DNA of 64,000 nucleotides from Tyto alba (taxonomy: Eukaryota > Chordata > Aves > Strigiformes > Tytonidae). This document shows positions 26,166 to 39,135 of this stretch, piece by piece (within the stretch, counting starts at the first letter, position 1; each line of letters starts with the position of its first letter). The notes beneath the pieces are model-generated. The model was given only the letters and a program-made list of their open reading frames with translations, made no database searches and was not told the origin of the DNA. The DNA lies in the NCBI RefSeq assembly GCF_018691265.1, contig NW_024881321.1, forward strand, positions 24,091,698-24,155,697, written 5' to 3'. Made by a program: the position numbers and the translations under genes.

Positions 26166-27974
26166 TCACAGCAGGCTGTTCTACATTCTTGATGGATTTG
26201 TAGTTCGATGCAAATGCAACCTGTCTCCTTTCCCTTTTATTAAAACAAATTCCATTTGCAAACACCAAAACATGAACCTGACCAAAATGTTACATAGTTA
26301 CATTTTAAAGTTAAAAGGGTATCATCAGCTTTTAACCTTATTTTAAAGTTTCAGTCCAACTCATTCTTCATTACTTCATGGCAGTACTACAAAGCTCAGA
26401 GAAAACTGGCTAGCAGTTTATTACTTAATAAACTACAGCTACATTTCATCAGCAAAGCAACTCACAGTGGTCAGGACATACTGTGCATTCAGACCTGCTT
26501 TTTTTTTTTGTTTCCAACTGATATACTGGATGAGTTGTCCAAACACTGGGGAGATAATTCTCTTTTAATGTTTTAAATTAATATTATTCAAATATTGAAG
26601 CAAACAGGTATGTTTACTTAACATACAAAAGCACTTAGTCTCTCTGAATAATTATTCCTGTGTTTTCCTGTACATTAAATACCACAGTAGGTGATTTTGC
26701 AGAGCAGTTAAATGTGAATCATTCAATTTGGTAGCTAAGTATTTGATTTGAAGCTATATGACCACTCTAAAACACTTTCCACCACTTACATAGAGAAGAG
26801 GTAATTGTTTATTACCTACAAGTGTTCAGTCCAGGCTGAAGAAGTGAATAATAGAGTTAGTAATTTCTGTGTTTTGAAAAGAGATGCCTTGAAACAGATT
26901 TCTTTAAAGGTCTAAACTGTAGTTTTCTCTATGTAGATTAAAAAAGGGAAAAGTATTTCTCACAGGAGAAGATTAGCTGACTATGTTCTCTGCTATAATG
27001 CTATATAAAGACCTGTTATGCAACAGTCCTGTAAAGAACAAAAGACTCTTTTAAGGACTTTAATGACCACATAATCAGTAAAGCATAATTTGTACATTAT
27101 ATTCATAATAGAAGCTTTCAGCAAAGAAGTTAGGTTGATAAAAGTCAAACAGCATTTTGGGGTACATTCTTAGAATGAAAGTAAAGAAACCTTGTATAGT
27201 TTAACTTAAATCATTAATTGACTCACTTGAAAAAAGATGGAAGAAGCACTTAAAATATCATTGTTGGGTACACTGGGGATATATAATCAAAAGTATTGAA
27301 ACCATTTGTCAATTTGAAACAAAAATGCAAATAGGAATGTGAAGTAATTTTTATTTAATGAGAAAGAGGCACTTAATTTTATCTGTAGAGGAAGAAAATA
27401 ATCTGAAAACTGTAAAGGTGAGAAATTCTAGTATTTACAAGAACAATAATAAATGATACAAAACTATGTATGGTTTCAGCAGAATTAATTACAGCAGAAA
27501 ACAAGAAGATTTTCCTTTAAAAATAGTTAAGCATACATATGAAAGAATCAAAATAAATTACCATGTTGAAAAGGCTAACTCTAATCCAATCTTTCTGAGC
27601 CATGAGTTTTTGGCAGCATACTACAGGGATTCATGTTGGGACCACTGCTGTGCCTTCATATAAACTATTAAATACATGATGTTTGAAGATAAAGTATGCT
27701 CAAAGTAAAATGATTTGGAATTTTAAGCTAAAAAAGAAAGATAAATCTAAAGCTTGAGATCTATGGGCATGCATGGAACCTTAGCAAAATATCATGAGCA
27801 GTAACTTTCATTTGTTATTAACTGTTTTAAATATTCTGCAACTCTGATGTTAAAGGAATATGGTGAAAGCATGTTCTGAACACATTGTTGATATACAGGA
27901 AAAGCAAACTATGTATCTGAAATGAGGTTTACATATTTGTAGTTTTGGTGGTGTGCCTGCTGCACACAGTTTAC
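26166..27974. other. AT-rich sequence, nothing recognised
   Basis: No coding segment or known repeat was seen. Open frames here are 65 codons or less and have no family resemblance. Confidence 0.55.
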
Positions 27975-29745
27975 TTTCTATAGGTACATCAGTGATAAAA
28001 AGATTAGGGAAAATGTGCACCCTCTGAGGAAAGAAGCGGGAGACCTGGTTACTTGGGGTATGGAGAAGGATGAGGTACTCAGCAACTTTTTTGCCTCAGT
28101 CTTTATCAGCAAGTGCTCCAGACACACTACCCAGAAGGCAAAGGCAGGAACTGGGAGAATGAGGAACTGCTCACAGGAGAAGATCAGATTCAAGACCATC
28201 TAAGGAACCTGAAGGTGCACAGGTGCATGGGACCCGCATGTGTGTCCTGAGGGAACTGGCAGATGAAGTGATTAAGACACTATCCATCATATATGAGAAG
28301 TTGTGGCAGTCGTGAATTTCCTGCTGACTGAAAAAGGGGAAATGTAGCTGCCATTTTTAAGAAGGGGAAAAAGGAAGACCTGGGCAACTACAGGCCAGCC
28401 AGTCTCACCTCTGTGCCTGGTAACATCATGGAGCAGATCCTCCTGGAAACTATACTAGGGCACATGGAAAATAAGGTGATTTGTGACAGCCAAAATGGCT
28501 TCACTAAGGGCAAATTGTGCCTTACAAATCTGATGCCCTAGTACAACAGGGATACAGTGTTAGTGAATAATAGAAAAGCAACTGATGTCTACCTGGACTT
28601 GTGCAAAGAATTTGACTCTGTCCTGCATGACATCCTTGTCTCTAAATTGGAGAGATATGTATTGGATGGATGGACTACTCAGTAAATAAGGAATTGGCTA
28701 GATGGTTGTACTCAAAGTGTTGTGGTCAGCAGTTTGGTGTACAAGTGGAGATGAGTGGCATTCCTCAGGGGTCTGTATTGGGACTGGTATTGTTTAATAT
28801 CTTTGTCGGTGATGTAGACAGTGGGACTGAGTTCACCCTCAGCAAGTTTGCTGGTGACACCAAGCTGGGTGGTGTGGTCAACAAGCTGGAGGGAAGGGAT
28901 GTCACCCAGAGGGGACTTTGACAGGCCTGATAGATGGACCTATGCAAACTTGATGAGGTTCAACAGGGCCAAGTGCAAGGTCCTGCACCTGAGTCAGAGC
29001 AATTCCAAGTACAAATACAGACTGGTCAATGAGTGGACTGAGACCAGCCCTGAGGAGAAGGACTTGGGAGTATTAGTGGATGGAAAACTGACTATGAGCC
29101 AGCAGTGTGCACTCACAGGCCATAAAGCCAACTGTACCCTAGGCTGCATCAAGAGAAATGTGGCCAGCAGCTTGAGGGAGGTGATTCTCCCCCTCTACTC
29201 CACTCTTATGAGACCTCATCTGGAGTATTGTGTTCAGCTCTGGGGTCCCCAGCATAAGGAAGACATGGACCTGCTCAAGTGAATCCAGAGAAGGCCCACA
29301 AAGATGATCAAGGGGCTGGAACACCTCCCTTATGAGGACAGGCTGAGAGTCAGGGTTGTTCAGCCTAGAGAAGGGAAGGCTCTGGGGAAACTTCATAGCG
29401 GCCTTCCAGTACTTAAAGTGGGCCTACAAGAAAGTCAGAGAGGGAATTTCTACAGGGGCATGTAGTGATAGGACAAGGGGTAATGGCTTTAAACTGAAAG
29501 AGGGTAGATTTCAATTAGATATAAGGAGGAAATTCTTCACTGTGAGGGTGGTGAGATACTGGAACAGGTTGCACAGAGAAGCTCTGGATGCCCCCTCACT
29601 GGAAATATTCAAGGCCAGGTTGGCTGGGGCTTTGAGTAATTTGATCTAGTGGAAGGTGTTCCTGCCCATGGGAGGGAGGTTGGAACTAGATTATCTTTAA
29701 GGTCCCTTCCAACCCAAACCATTTTATGAATCTATGTTTCTATAT
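27975..29745 (+). mobile_element. CR1 LINE, long 5'-truncated copy with 3' end
   Basis: About 1.77 kb of CR1. The 5' end lies inside ORF2 ('gaggtactcagcaac' and 'cagtctttatcagcaagtgctcc'). The 3' part carries 'ggaacaggttgcacagag', 'atctagtggaaggtgttcctgcccatggg', 'aaggtcccttccaaccc' and a degenerate octamer tail (ttttatgaatctatgtttctat). Full CR1 is about 4.5 kb, so the 5' UTR, ORF1 and endonuclease part are missing. This is usual for target-primed insertion. Confidence 0.95.
28325..29649 (+). pseudogene. Decayed CR1 ORF2 reverse-transcriptase domain
   Basis: The reverse-transcriptase domain and C-terminus of CR1 ORF2 can be followed through several frames. At 28754-28783 the frame reads [10 protein letters not shown], the conserved motif before the palm. 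At 28847-28858 it reads FAGD where CR1 has FADD, so one catalytic aspartate is replaced by glycine. The frame then shifts: 28905-29282 encodes [23 protein letters not shown] and LPLYSTLMRPHLEYCVQLWG. It shifts again: 29356-29649 encodes GNGFKLKEGRFQLDIRRKFF and ends APSLEIFKARLAGALSNLI. Stops also interrupt the region before 28670. The element cannot make an active enzyme. Confidence 0.93.
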
Positions 29746-32700
29746 TTATGAGAGCCCAGTAAGTGATTTCTCATATGGGATAAAACTGAAGATTGGAGAA
29801 AAAAACAAAACAAAAAAAAAAATACCAGACTGCTTTACCCTAATAAAGGATATGTTTTATATTCAGGGGTTTGTTTCTTTTTAACTATAGAATTAGTTTA
29901 TCATCTTAATAGAATTTTGGAACAAATTGTTGGTGGATTCCTGCTACCTAATATTAGTCATCTTGTTGAAGAGTTTAAGTTAGAAACACTACATGGAATC
30001 CAAATTGTCTAATTTATGCAACTAACTTGGACTTGCCAGATGGTCTGATTTAACCATCAGTATGTGTTAGGTTACTGTATTAGAGTGCTGACTTACCATG
30101 AAAAGTCAAATATGTACAGATTCCAAAAGCTGCAGAATCTGCTTCTGCACAGACAGTCAGAAAAAGAAGCACAGGTCAACTATAGTATTATTACTCTAAA
30201 CATGTATTTAACAATTTAACCTCAGATTTTCACCTATCTTTTCACAGGGGGATACATATTACTGTTTATGAATTAATATTGGAAGATAACTTTTGGAAGA
30301 TAATTGAAGTAAGCAAAAGCCTAAAAGCCAGATTTGAGAAAACGCTTGGTGTGAGATTCTCCTCTACAAGTTTAAGAAAACCACAATGCCAATACAACAC
30401 AGTTATTCAGGCTATTTCATAACCAGTGGAGGGAAATGAAGCTTTAAAGGCCATAGTTCATTTGACTTTAGTTATCTACTATAGGATGAAATTTATCACA
30501 CTCCAGAACAGTCTCTTCTTTCTATTAACTAAACTAAAAGAAAGGGAACTTTAACTGATTCATTCTGGACAAGACTTCTACACAGGATACTTCGGTGACT
30601 GCATTATTTTTCATAAATATATGTCTTTAGCATGATTTGAGGTGATCATGGGTACCTGAGATTGTCTACTCAAGCTGGCAGATAAACCACAAGACTTCTG
30701 CCCTTATGAACTGGAAGGCATATACCACATTCTGTAGATCATCAAGGAGGTGAATTCTTCCTGGTAGCATTCCATAAACTGAAGATAAAAACAAATTACT
30801 AGAGTTTTCAGTTCTCCATTACAGAATGGTCGTGTAAGTGGACCTCACAGCTATATAAGACATTAGGCTCAACTGCATCTTTTTTTGTTTGATGGTGGGG
30901 TTTTTTTTCAAATTTTCTTTGTGTTTGTGTTTTTTTTTTTTTTCCTTATACTGGTGATCCTGGGAATTTAAACAAGTAGAATCTGAATAGTCATCTAAAT
31001 TATTTTGTGCTCAGTAGGTAGCTATGGGTAAATAAAAGGTGCAATTCATTTCACAATTTAGCTTGCTTAACAGCTCTTTCCATCCATTCATTGTCATTAT
31101 AATCCCTGTGGCAGACACATGACATAGCTTCAGCACAGGAGCTGTGTTTGACTTCTTATGAGCTGTGGGGCTACTCTACACAAGATATAAGCAAAGATTA
31201 AATTAGTTTCATGAGAACTCACATTGAAAATCTGGGGAGGGCAACAAAAAAATTCATTGTGATACAATGATTAGTTTTTCAAAGATCCTTAAAAATTTCT
31301 ACCTTTAAAAAAAATAATTAAAGCTACCACAATGATAAATAGTAAAAAAGTTTTAAGAATATATGCTAAAGAACATTCTTGCTTTGTCAGAAAGACAGAC
31401 CTAATATGTTACCTCTTTTTATGCTTTAAGTTCTATAACAGTTGAGTTGAAGCTAAACATAGTAAAATACATGTGAGGGGATGATTACAGTGCACAGATT
31501 GCTATGATATCTGTATAGATAAGTGATTATTATTAATAATATAAGGAGAGTGCAGAAATTTGTAAGTAAAAACAAAACTGCAAAACGTAAACTGGTTCTG
31601 GCATCTTAAAATCATATTCCTTGTTCTGAAAAGCTGTTCTTTATAACATTTTTATTTTCATATTCTCCCTTACAAAAATTAAATATTGTAGATACCTATG
31701 TTTTAGTTTACTTTTGGCATTTTAAGTGTATATGCCATCATATCTTGGCATTATCAATTATTACTATGTTAGAATGGTCTAAAGAAATACAAAGATGCAA
31801 GTATATGTATTTTAACCGTGAGTTTTCAGATAGAATGTCTTTAACTTAAACATCAGAATTAATTTTAATTAAAGTTTAGTAGAATTGTGTTCTAGACTTT
31901 ATTTGGGTCTTTGCCAGTCTCTTCTAAAATATTTCCATCATTTTATAAGTATTGATTGAATCAGTTATGTCACCAGGATTGCTTACGTATTTTTACTTAG
32001 TTACTGAATGCTCGGTAAGTGCAAGGAACATAAGTCCTTTGAGAAAAATTCTTTTGATGTTCTGAATTTCATATCAGCACATAACAACATGTATTTTCCA
32101 TGGAAATAAACATAAAATATTAGTCAACATATTATTGGAGATAGAAATCTGGGTGGATGCAACCAGTTCAATTTTGGAAAACAAAACAATAACAAAGAAT
32201 TTCATGTTGGGTAAGACATTGAACTGATCAATATATTTCCTTTATTGTACCTCTATATAACATAATTTTATACATGACTTCTGGAAGATGAAAAGTGAGC
32301 TTCTGAAGTGGATTCATATTATCTAATTCAGTATACCTAATTATACACTTATATTTTAGGAAGATGAATCCAGGCCCAGCAGGCTTCCCTAAGCAAATAG
32401 AATATTTACAGACCTTTAAAACTGTTCAAAGTATATAGAATGTCATAGAGGATCATCTTCATCTGTAGTATTTTATCCTTTAATTTAAATATATCTGCTT
32501 TAGTTTGAAACTTTGATGATACCTTTTGTTTATCACATGATGCCAAGAACATAAGAGATCCTATCTAAAAGAAACCTCAAAAAAAAAAAAAAGACTAGTA
32601 GTTCCACTTTACACTAAAACCTACTTTTATTTTTCAGTGAAAACAATATCTGTGATTTTATTGCTTCTGAATATTTTTATTTATATTGCTTCTGACCTTT

Positions 32701-34566
32701 AATATTAATGTTTAAATGCTTGTCATTCATTAAATAATGTCATATAAAATATTTAGACTAAGAACTGATATTTGATTAGTGTCATTAAAATTTGATAATT
32801 ACTACCCATTTCAATGAAATTTATAATCCATTTAGTGTAAACAATTTTGATTTTGTTTCAAGTTTTATTTTTCAGGAAAATAACAAGAATTGCAAAAGCA
32901 AAAATCATTCTGATATTTATCTTGTATTGGTATTCTTAACTTCATCAGCTAATCTGTAGTCTCACCAGAAGTATAAAATGTGAGTAACAAATTCTATTTT
33001 TTGAAGACTGATATTGACTGATATTATGTTATGTTTTCATTATCTATTAACATACCACATACCACCTAATGTAATATTTAGAACACTGAATTAATAGCAT
33101 TTTAATTTACTGGGTAAACTCAATTATCTTTTAAAAATATTATTATAATTCAAGCTTTATTCTTATTTTCTGAAACTTCCACAGTGTTTTTATATTAATG
33201 AAATTACAGTATTGTTTCAGAAATACTTATCCACCAATTATTTTAATAATTTCGGCTGTACTTTTGTTTGTGCTTGCTTGTTTGTTTAATTACAAAATTA
33301 TCTATTTTTTTATTTAGTTTTAACCAGATTTTTATCATATTTGTCCCAGAAGACAAACTTTATTAGTATTTGATGTGCATATGAGGTCAATCCACCCCCC
33401 CTTAAAACATAACACAGGTTCTTGGCATTCTCTCCAAGAAGCTACATAAATCACAATTTACAGCACTGGGACCAAGAATCAATAAAACAATCTAATGTAT
33501 AAATTCAATTTGCTCTTTTGATTTTTTTATGTGCTTCCAAATCTCAAACAAAAAGAGGACAAACATTTAAAAACAAAAAAAGTTGTTTTTCTAGCATGAC
33601 CAATGATTATATTTCTAAACAGATTTTTATCTAATACATATTTTTCATATGAACTGATAAGAACATAAATGGTTTTGGGCTCTTGTCTTCATTAATATAT
33701 CATAGATGGATTCATGACAGATTTGTTTACCTACACAGCTTGAAAACTTACAGACATCAGTAAAAGTTGTTAAGAAAAGGGTAAAATACATGCACAACTT
33801 GTCCTGATGCAGCTTTAATCAATGTCCGGTGATGTGATAAATCAGGTATGGTCTTGCTTTTATGAGTGTATTTTTCTTTTGAATGCACATCTTTTAAAAA
33901 TAACAGGATCTGACATAAGACCTTTCTCATTTCCAACATGTTAATATAAGGATATATGTTGTGAGCTGCTTAGCACAAATCATTCTTCTACACTGATTTG
34001 AGCTGATTTTTGTCTTCCTTACAACAGTGACTGTACAACATCTATATATAGTGATACAAAATCCAGTCATCTATTAGTTTGAGGAAAGAGCCAGTGGGTC
34101 CAAATAGAACTCATTGTTACCATCATAACTGAGATGAGCTGATTTGTCTTGTCTGGTAATTTTTTTCTGAAATTTTTAAATACTATGTAAAACAGACATG
34201 CTTCTATAGTGAAAACTAAACCTTAGCATTTTCAGAAAATTCACATTAAAATACACTAACTGTTTTTTTCTTAACCCACACTTTAAAAATTGTTTTTCTC
34301 TGAAAGCTGTTTTACAGAAGTGACTTTTCTGAAATGTCTCTGATATTTAACTCCAAGCATGGACCAAAACAATTTCATTGACTGGACTCCCACCATCTTA
34401 TCAGCATAGTACAACTCAAATGCAGAGTGAAACTGCTTTACTGTCTACACTGCCTACATGCAGACACACAAATATGAAAGCACCAACAGCCTTATCCTAT
34501 TCCTCTTTCAGGTTCATCAAGATGAAGGTCCATTAGTGCAAAATGTATCCATATGTATAATGTGAA
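29746..34566. other. AT-rich sequence, nothing recognised
   Basis: About 4.8 kb without a recognised gene or repeat family. T/G-rich simple sequence lies at about 30879-30945, and A or T runs occur near 32579. Weak direct words only. Confidence 0.55.
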
Positions 34567-35530
34567 TTTTGGGTACCCCCAAACCCATTTCTTCCTCAGT
34601 CTGAACAAACCTCAGTCTCTCAGCCTCTCCTCACAGGGCAAGTGTTCCAGCCCTGGTCATCCTGGTGTCCTCCTCTGGAGCTATGCAGTTTGTCAGTGTC
34701 CTTCATGTATTGCAAACCCCAGAACTGGATGCAGGTGTGATTTAATGAGTGCCGAGTAGAAGGGGATCATCACTGTTCAGCTGACTGTGCTCCTGTTAAT
34801 ACAACACCAAATGCTGCTAACCTTATTGCTACTAGGCCATACTGCTGACTTTCTTTGAGCTTGCTGTCCCCAGGAGCAACCAAGAACTTTTCTGCAAAAC
34901 TGAATCCTGAGCACTAAGTTCCCAGCCTGAACACTGAAGAACTTTTGACAATTTGCCTTTGTCCTTGTTGTATTTCAGAAGTCTCCCATGACCCATTCCT
35001 CTGTCTAGGTCCCTCTGGATGGCAGTCCTGCCCTCCGTTGTATCAGCTGCACTTCCAGAGTGTCATCATCCACAAATCTGATGCTGCTGCTTCCTGTCTT
35101 CTCCTCAAGACCCTTCATAAACAAGAACTAAATAGGATATGTGCCAGTATAAACCTCCAAGGAAATCCATTCGTAACCAGCCTCCAGTAACTGCTATCCT
35201 TTGACCCTGATGATACAGCCAGTGTTTTACCCATCTGGTAGTTCATCAATCTGGAGCATACAAACAGGATGCAAGGACAGTGTGGAAGATCATGCTGAAA
35301 GCCTTATTAAGTTCAGGTAGAAAAATTCTGCTGCTCTTCCTTCACGCACTATCTAGTCACTTCATCACAGAAGATAATCATGCTTGTTGTGCATGATGGT
35401 AAATCCATGCTGGCTATTCCCTATCACATTCTTCCCATTCAGGTGCCAAAAAATGACTTCCACAAAGGCTTGCTGCATGATTTTCCAGGGAGAAAAGTGA
35501 GAGTAACTAGCCTGCAGTACAGTAAATTAT
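34567..35530 (-). mobile_element. CR1 LINE fragment lacking its 3' end
   Basis: Minus-strand CR1 ORF2 sequence. On the plus strand the landmarks are 'cagtctctcagcctctcctcacag', 'ctaggtccctctggatggca', 'cacttccagagtgtcatcatccacaaatctgatg' and 'ggtaaatccatgctggctattccc'. These correspond to the reverse-transcriptase and C-terminal region. The usual CR1 3' UTR and octamer tail should lie to the left of 34567 but are absent. This implies a later deletion or rearrangement, as CR1 insertions keep the 3' end. Divergence is high. Confidence 0.88.
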
Positions 35531-36641
35531 TCTGTTAAATATGAGAACTTTAAAATTACTCTAAAATGTTTGTGCTGCTATGTTTTGCAAAGCAACAGAA
35601 TTTTGAACAAACTCTAATACATTTATGTGATTCTGAATGACATCTGGAAGACAAAATTACAATTCCTTAATTACACAGAGGACATAGGAAAAAACGTCTG
35701 CATTATGCTGAGAAAATCCATTTGTGAAATTCTAAAAAAAGAGATAAAAACATATTCTGCTAGATTGACTAAGTATAGTTAACAAAACAAAACCACAATC
35801 TCAATGTAAAGCAGTCATAGTAAGATAAGTTTTACCAAGTCTAAGTCTGTTTTTGTATCAGGAGCTGTGTCAGTAAACTATGTGCAACTTTAACATTTCT
35901 ATGGGAATACAGATCACTAGATTAAAGTATTATTCAAATGCATTATGACCTTCTTAAAAGAAGCAGAGATCATATTTTTTGAGTGCTTTTTATAATGCAT
36001 TTTCATTTTATATGCAAAGAACTAGTAATGAAGGATTTAACTTTGTATGATCACACCTGTAAACATCAGGGCTCAGCAGGATTTGGAAACTATGCATCCA
36101 CAGTAACACTGGGCACACATTTAATTGGGAAAAGGCATGCTGATTTAAAAGAGCAATGCCATACTCAAAAGTTGAAATTCAAAAGAGCTTTAGCCGTATA
36201 AAAATTTAATATAGAGTAGATGAAGACAAGGTTTCTTCCTGTAGATAGCTGACTATAATACATTGTGCTGGATTTATGTTTTAGGAAATAGAAGCACTAA
36301 TACAAATTTTAGATGAAAAATGTCTGAAAAGTGTCTTTCTCTGATTTAAAAGAAATCAGACACTTTTAGTAAATAAAGTCTGCCCTCCAAAAAGTAATGA
36401 CTCTGGCCAGCATAGAAAGCTGATCACTCAGGCAAAGAGTCTGATAAATCTTTTTTCATGTAGTGCTTGAGTACTAACTTAACATAGCATGAGATGATGC
36501 ATAACATATTACTTTGAATTCACTCATGTATAGGTACCAGATCTGGGAAAAAAAAAAAAAAAAAAAATTCATGTACTCGCATCCAGGCAGGCTCACAAAA
36601 ATCCCACATAACTTCAGGGAAAAGCAGCTGATGAAGGAATC
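35531..36641. other. AT-rich sequence with an A20 run
   Basis: No gene or family recognised. Twenty consecutive A residues lie at 36548-36567, about 75 bp before the LTR that follows. Confidence 0.55.
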
Positions 36642-37446
36642 TGTGCTGGATTTCTGTGGTGCGTTCTTTTGTCCATGGGGAAGGGGGCTGCAGCGGTGCC
36701 CCCTGTGAGAAGCTTCTCGGAAGTTCCCCCGGCTCCAAGTGGGACCCGCCCCTGGCCAGGGCCGAGCTGATCAGCTGCGCCTCAGCGAGAACCTATTTGA
36801 GAAGGGGAAGCTGAGAGGGGGCTGGGACTTGGGAGGGGGAGTTGGGAGAGGGGCGCACCGAGAGGTGTGCGGGAGGAAGGAGAAGGCTATGGGGGAGGTC
36901 CGCGGTGGAGCAGAGGCCGACCTGAATCCTGTGGAGGAGCCCACACCAGGACAGGCGGCTGTGCTTAAAGTAGGCCAGGAACCTGAGGGGTGAAGTGGCC
37001 CCTGCTGTTGTGGTTTGGCGCCGGGAGGCCCACCCTTGAACCCGGGGGGAGGACTGACGCTGGAGGAGGTTCCCGGAGGACTGTCTGCAGTGAGGGGAGT
37101 GTGCGTTCACCCCACCTCCCGAGAAGGAAGGAGCAGTGGGACTGGCTGTGACCCCCATCCCCAGCCCCCTGCGCTGGGGGGGGAGGGAGAGAGATGGGGA
37201 GCGGAGCTGAGCCGGGGAAGAAAGGAGGGGTGGGGAGCTGTTAAGTGTTGTCTGTGTTAGCATTTGAATTAAAGTGATGTTTTCTCTTTTTTTTTTTTTT
37301 TTTTTTCTTTTCTTTAAGAAAATAAGGGGTGAGCTATTCCTCCCTGTCCTTAAATGGTCATATTCTCCCCCCCCATCTCTCACGGGGCAAGGAGTGACTG
37401 AGTAGATGAGTGGTGCTCAGTTGCCCTCTGGGCCTAAACCAGGACA
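36642..37446 (+). mobile_element. Solo LTR, avian family A, CpG-rich copy
   Basis: It starts TGTGCTGGATTTC and ends CTAAACCAGGACA, so it is bounded by TG and CA on the plus strand. Its first 170 bp match the start of the same family (minus strand) as the LTRs at 25 and 45 kb: 'cctgtgagaagcttct', 'cggctccaag.gggacccgccc', 'ggccagggccgagctgat', 'ctatttgagaagggg'. It is strongly GC-rich with about twenty CpG sites in its middle 550 bp, against an AT-rich flank. A T20 run lies at 37287-37306. The flanking pentamers gaatc and atatc match at three of five positions, so a decayed duplication is possible. No internal viral genes adjoin it. Confidence 0.8.
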
Positions 37447-37895
37447 ATATCTCTTTTGATGTAGTAGAGAGTGAACTTTTAACTCTGGGTATGTGTAGTC
37501 TGATGTCCCAGATACTTGTGTCCCTTTATTTGTTTCATTCTGTTAAATGTTCTCCTAAATTACCTTTCTTCTCTGATATAAACTACATTCTTGTTTACTT
37601 TTCTTTAACAGTTCTTCAAATATTTCTCCCTTTCATGATCAAAATATGGTCTACTTAACTACAACAGCATTGAGAAAATAACAGAATGAACTAGAATGTA
37701 TGTTGTATACAATACAGCAGGGGCCAGGCTGTCTCCCCAAAAGAATTGTTGAACATGCGAAGAAGCATATAGTCTGCTTTATTACTCTGGCAAGTCTTCA
37801 GCAAGAATAATATAAATTTCAGAAATACACTTGACAACTCACTTTCCCAAAATTATTCCCTCAATTTGTAACAAAAAGGATTTTTTTTTTTTTTT
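37447..37895. other. No firm feature between the LTR and the coding-like segment
   Basis: Sequence of moderate AT content. The minus strand has short open runs such as EELLKKSKQECSLYQ near 37590, which may continue the decayed coding segment described next, but stops are frequent. A T15 run lies at about 37881-37895. Confidence 0.35.
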
Positions 37896-39010
37896 TCTGT
37901 TCATCTGGACTTCATCAGAGTCTTCCAGGGCTTCTGTTCCTTTCTAAATAATAATCACAGTGAATCTACTTTGGAGATACTTCTCTCTGACTCCCATACT
38001 AACACAGATTTAAAGGAACTTTTCTTAATGCACATTTGCAAGTCTTCTGCAGTGCTGTTAATATTCTACTGTTTCTGTCTTCAACATTCTTAAGAGTTTC
38101 TTATTTTCCTGAAAGACATGATTTATTTTTTCCAAACATATGCACTTCATTGCCTCTTCAGATTTATTTTCAAAACTGCTAACTCAGTAGTGGATACTTT
38201 TAATTTTTCTTGCATGATAAAGAGGCAGATTTCCAGTTAGTTGCTAGTATAATCATATAATTTAATTTTCTTGGCAGATACCAGCTCAACTCCAAAATTC
38301 GCGTTTTTCATGTTTCTACAAGCTTCTACACTTATATTAAATTTTTAATACAACTTTTTTTTTTTTTTTTGCCATTGCACTAGCTTGTAAAGCTGATTGC
38401 AAATTCAACACAATTTTAAATATTACTTTGTTTGTTTAGAGCTACTATTCCATTAATTTTCTGCTGCTGTGTTATCAATTATTGCTGTTAAATCCTTAAC
38501 TAAGTATTCCTCCTATCCTCCTCTTTGCTCCTGCTGCTCACAAGCTGCTGGTGCTTGTGAAAATATTCATTCTCTTTCTGTCTGGACAGTTTTTCATCTG
38601 GTACTGCAGACTGGGCAGCACTGTTCTCTGCAGACTCAGACTTTGATGATGGGATATAGTTTCCTTAGTATAATATCCTGGGTTTCACATTTGAGTCCAT
38701 TCAGGATTCCTGAGACATCAGCATAAAATTGATAAAATGACCTGAAGTTTGCAGAAGATTTGTGGTCTTCTGGGGTGGCAGAGGGAAGTGAATTGGGATA
38801 CCTTAAAGTGTCAAAACTGCATTATGTTCATAAGTTTAGGCCACTGAATCATACTCTAAGCTCTCTGTATCTTTCTTCCTCTCCTGGATTATTTTGGATT
38901 TCACATTGATAATGTCAAAGCTCTCTCTGATCTCCAGTAAACTTCATTATGCAGTGGATGATTTCCTTACTGGGAAAATACTCAGCAGGATCACATTCTG
39001 ATTCTTTATT
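37896..39010 (-). pseudogene. Decayed coding sequence, coiled-coil-like, unidentified
   Basis: Successive minus-strand segments look like protein in alternating frames. 39010-38915 reads ECDPAEYFPSKEIIHCIMKF. 38935-38836 reads DIINVKSKIIQERKKDTESL. 38821-38636 (61 codons) reads FYQFYADVSGILNGLKCETQ. 38664-38500 reads SRQKENEYFHKHQQLVSSRS. 38332-38147 reads NFGVELVSAKKIKLYDYTSN, then LKVSTTELAVLKINLKR. 38184-38058 reads CLEKINHVFQENKKLLRMLK. The composition is K/E/S/Q-rich and suggests a coiled-coil protein. Frameshifts and stops between segments show it is not functional. The opposite strand gives cysteine- and serine-rich frames, as antisense of coding often does. I cannot name the parent. 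It may be a processed copy, a dead large exon, or chance. Confidence 0.3.
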
Positions 39011-39135
39011 TCAACAGTTATATACTTTACTAGTCTGCCAAATTTATAGGATTAGTTCTTCTGGATGATTTAAAAACTTCTTTCAAATTTATTTGGCTCT
39101 TTAAAGTGCAATATACTATAATGTACATTAAGGGA

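Noticed and set aside
36793..37383. 196-codon open frame on the minus strand
   Set aside because: It lies antisense across the GC-rich LTR. Its P, S and R richness reflects base composition and the T20 run.
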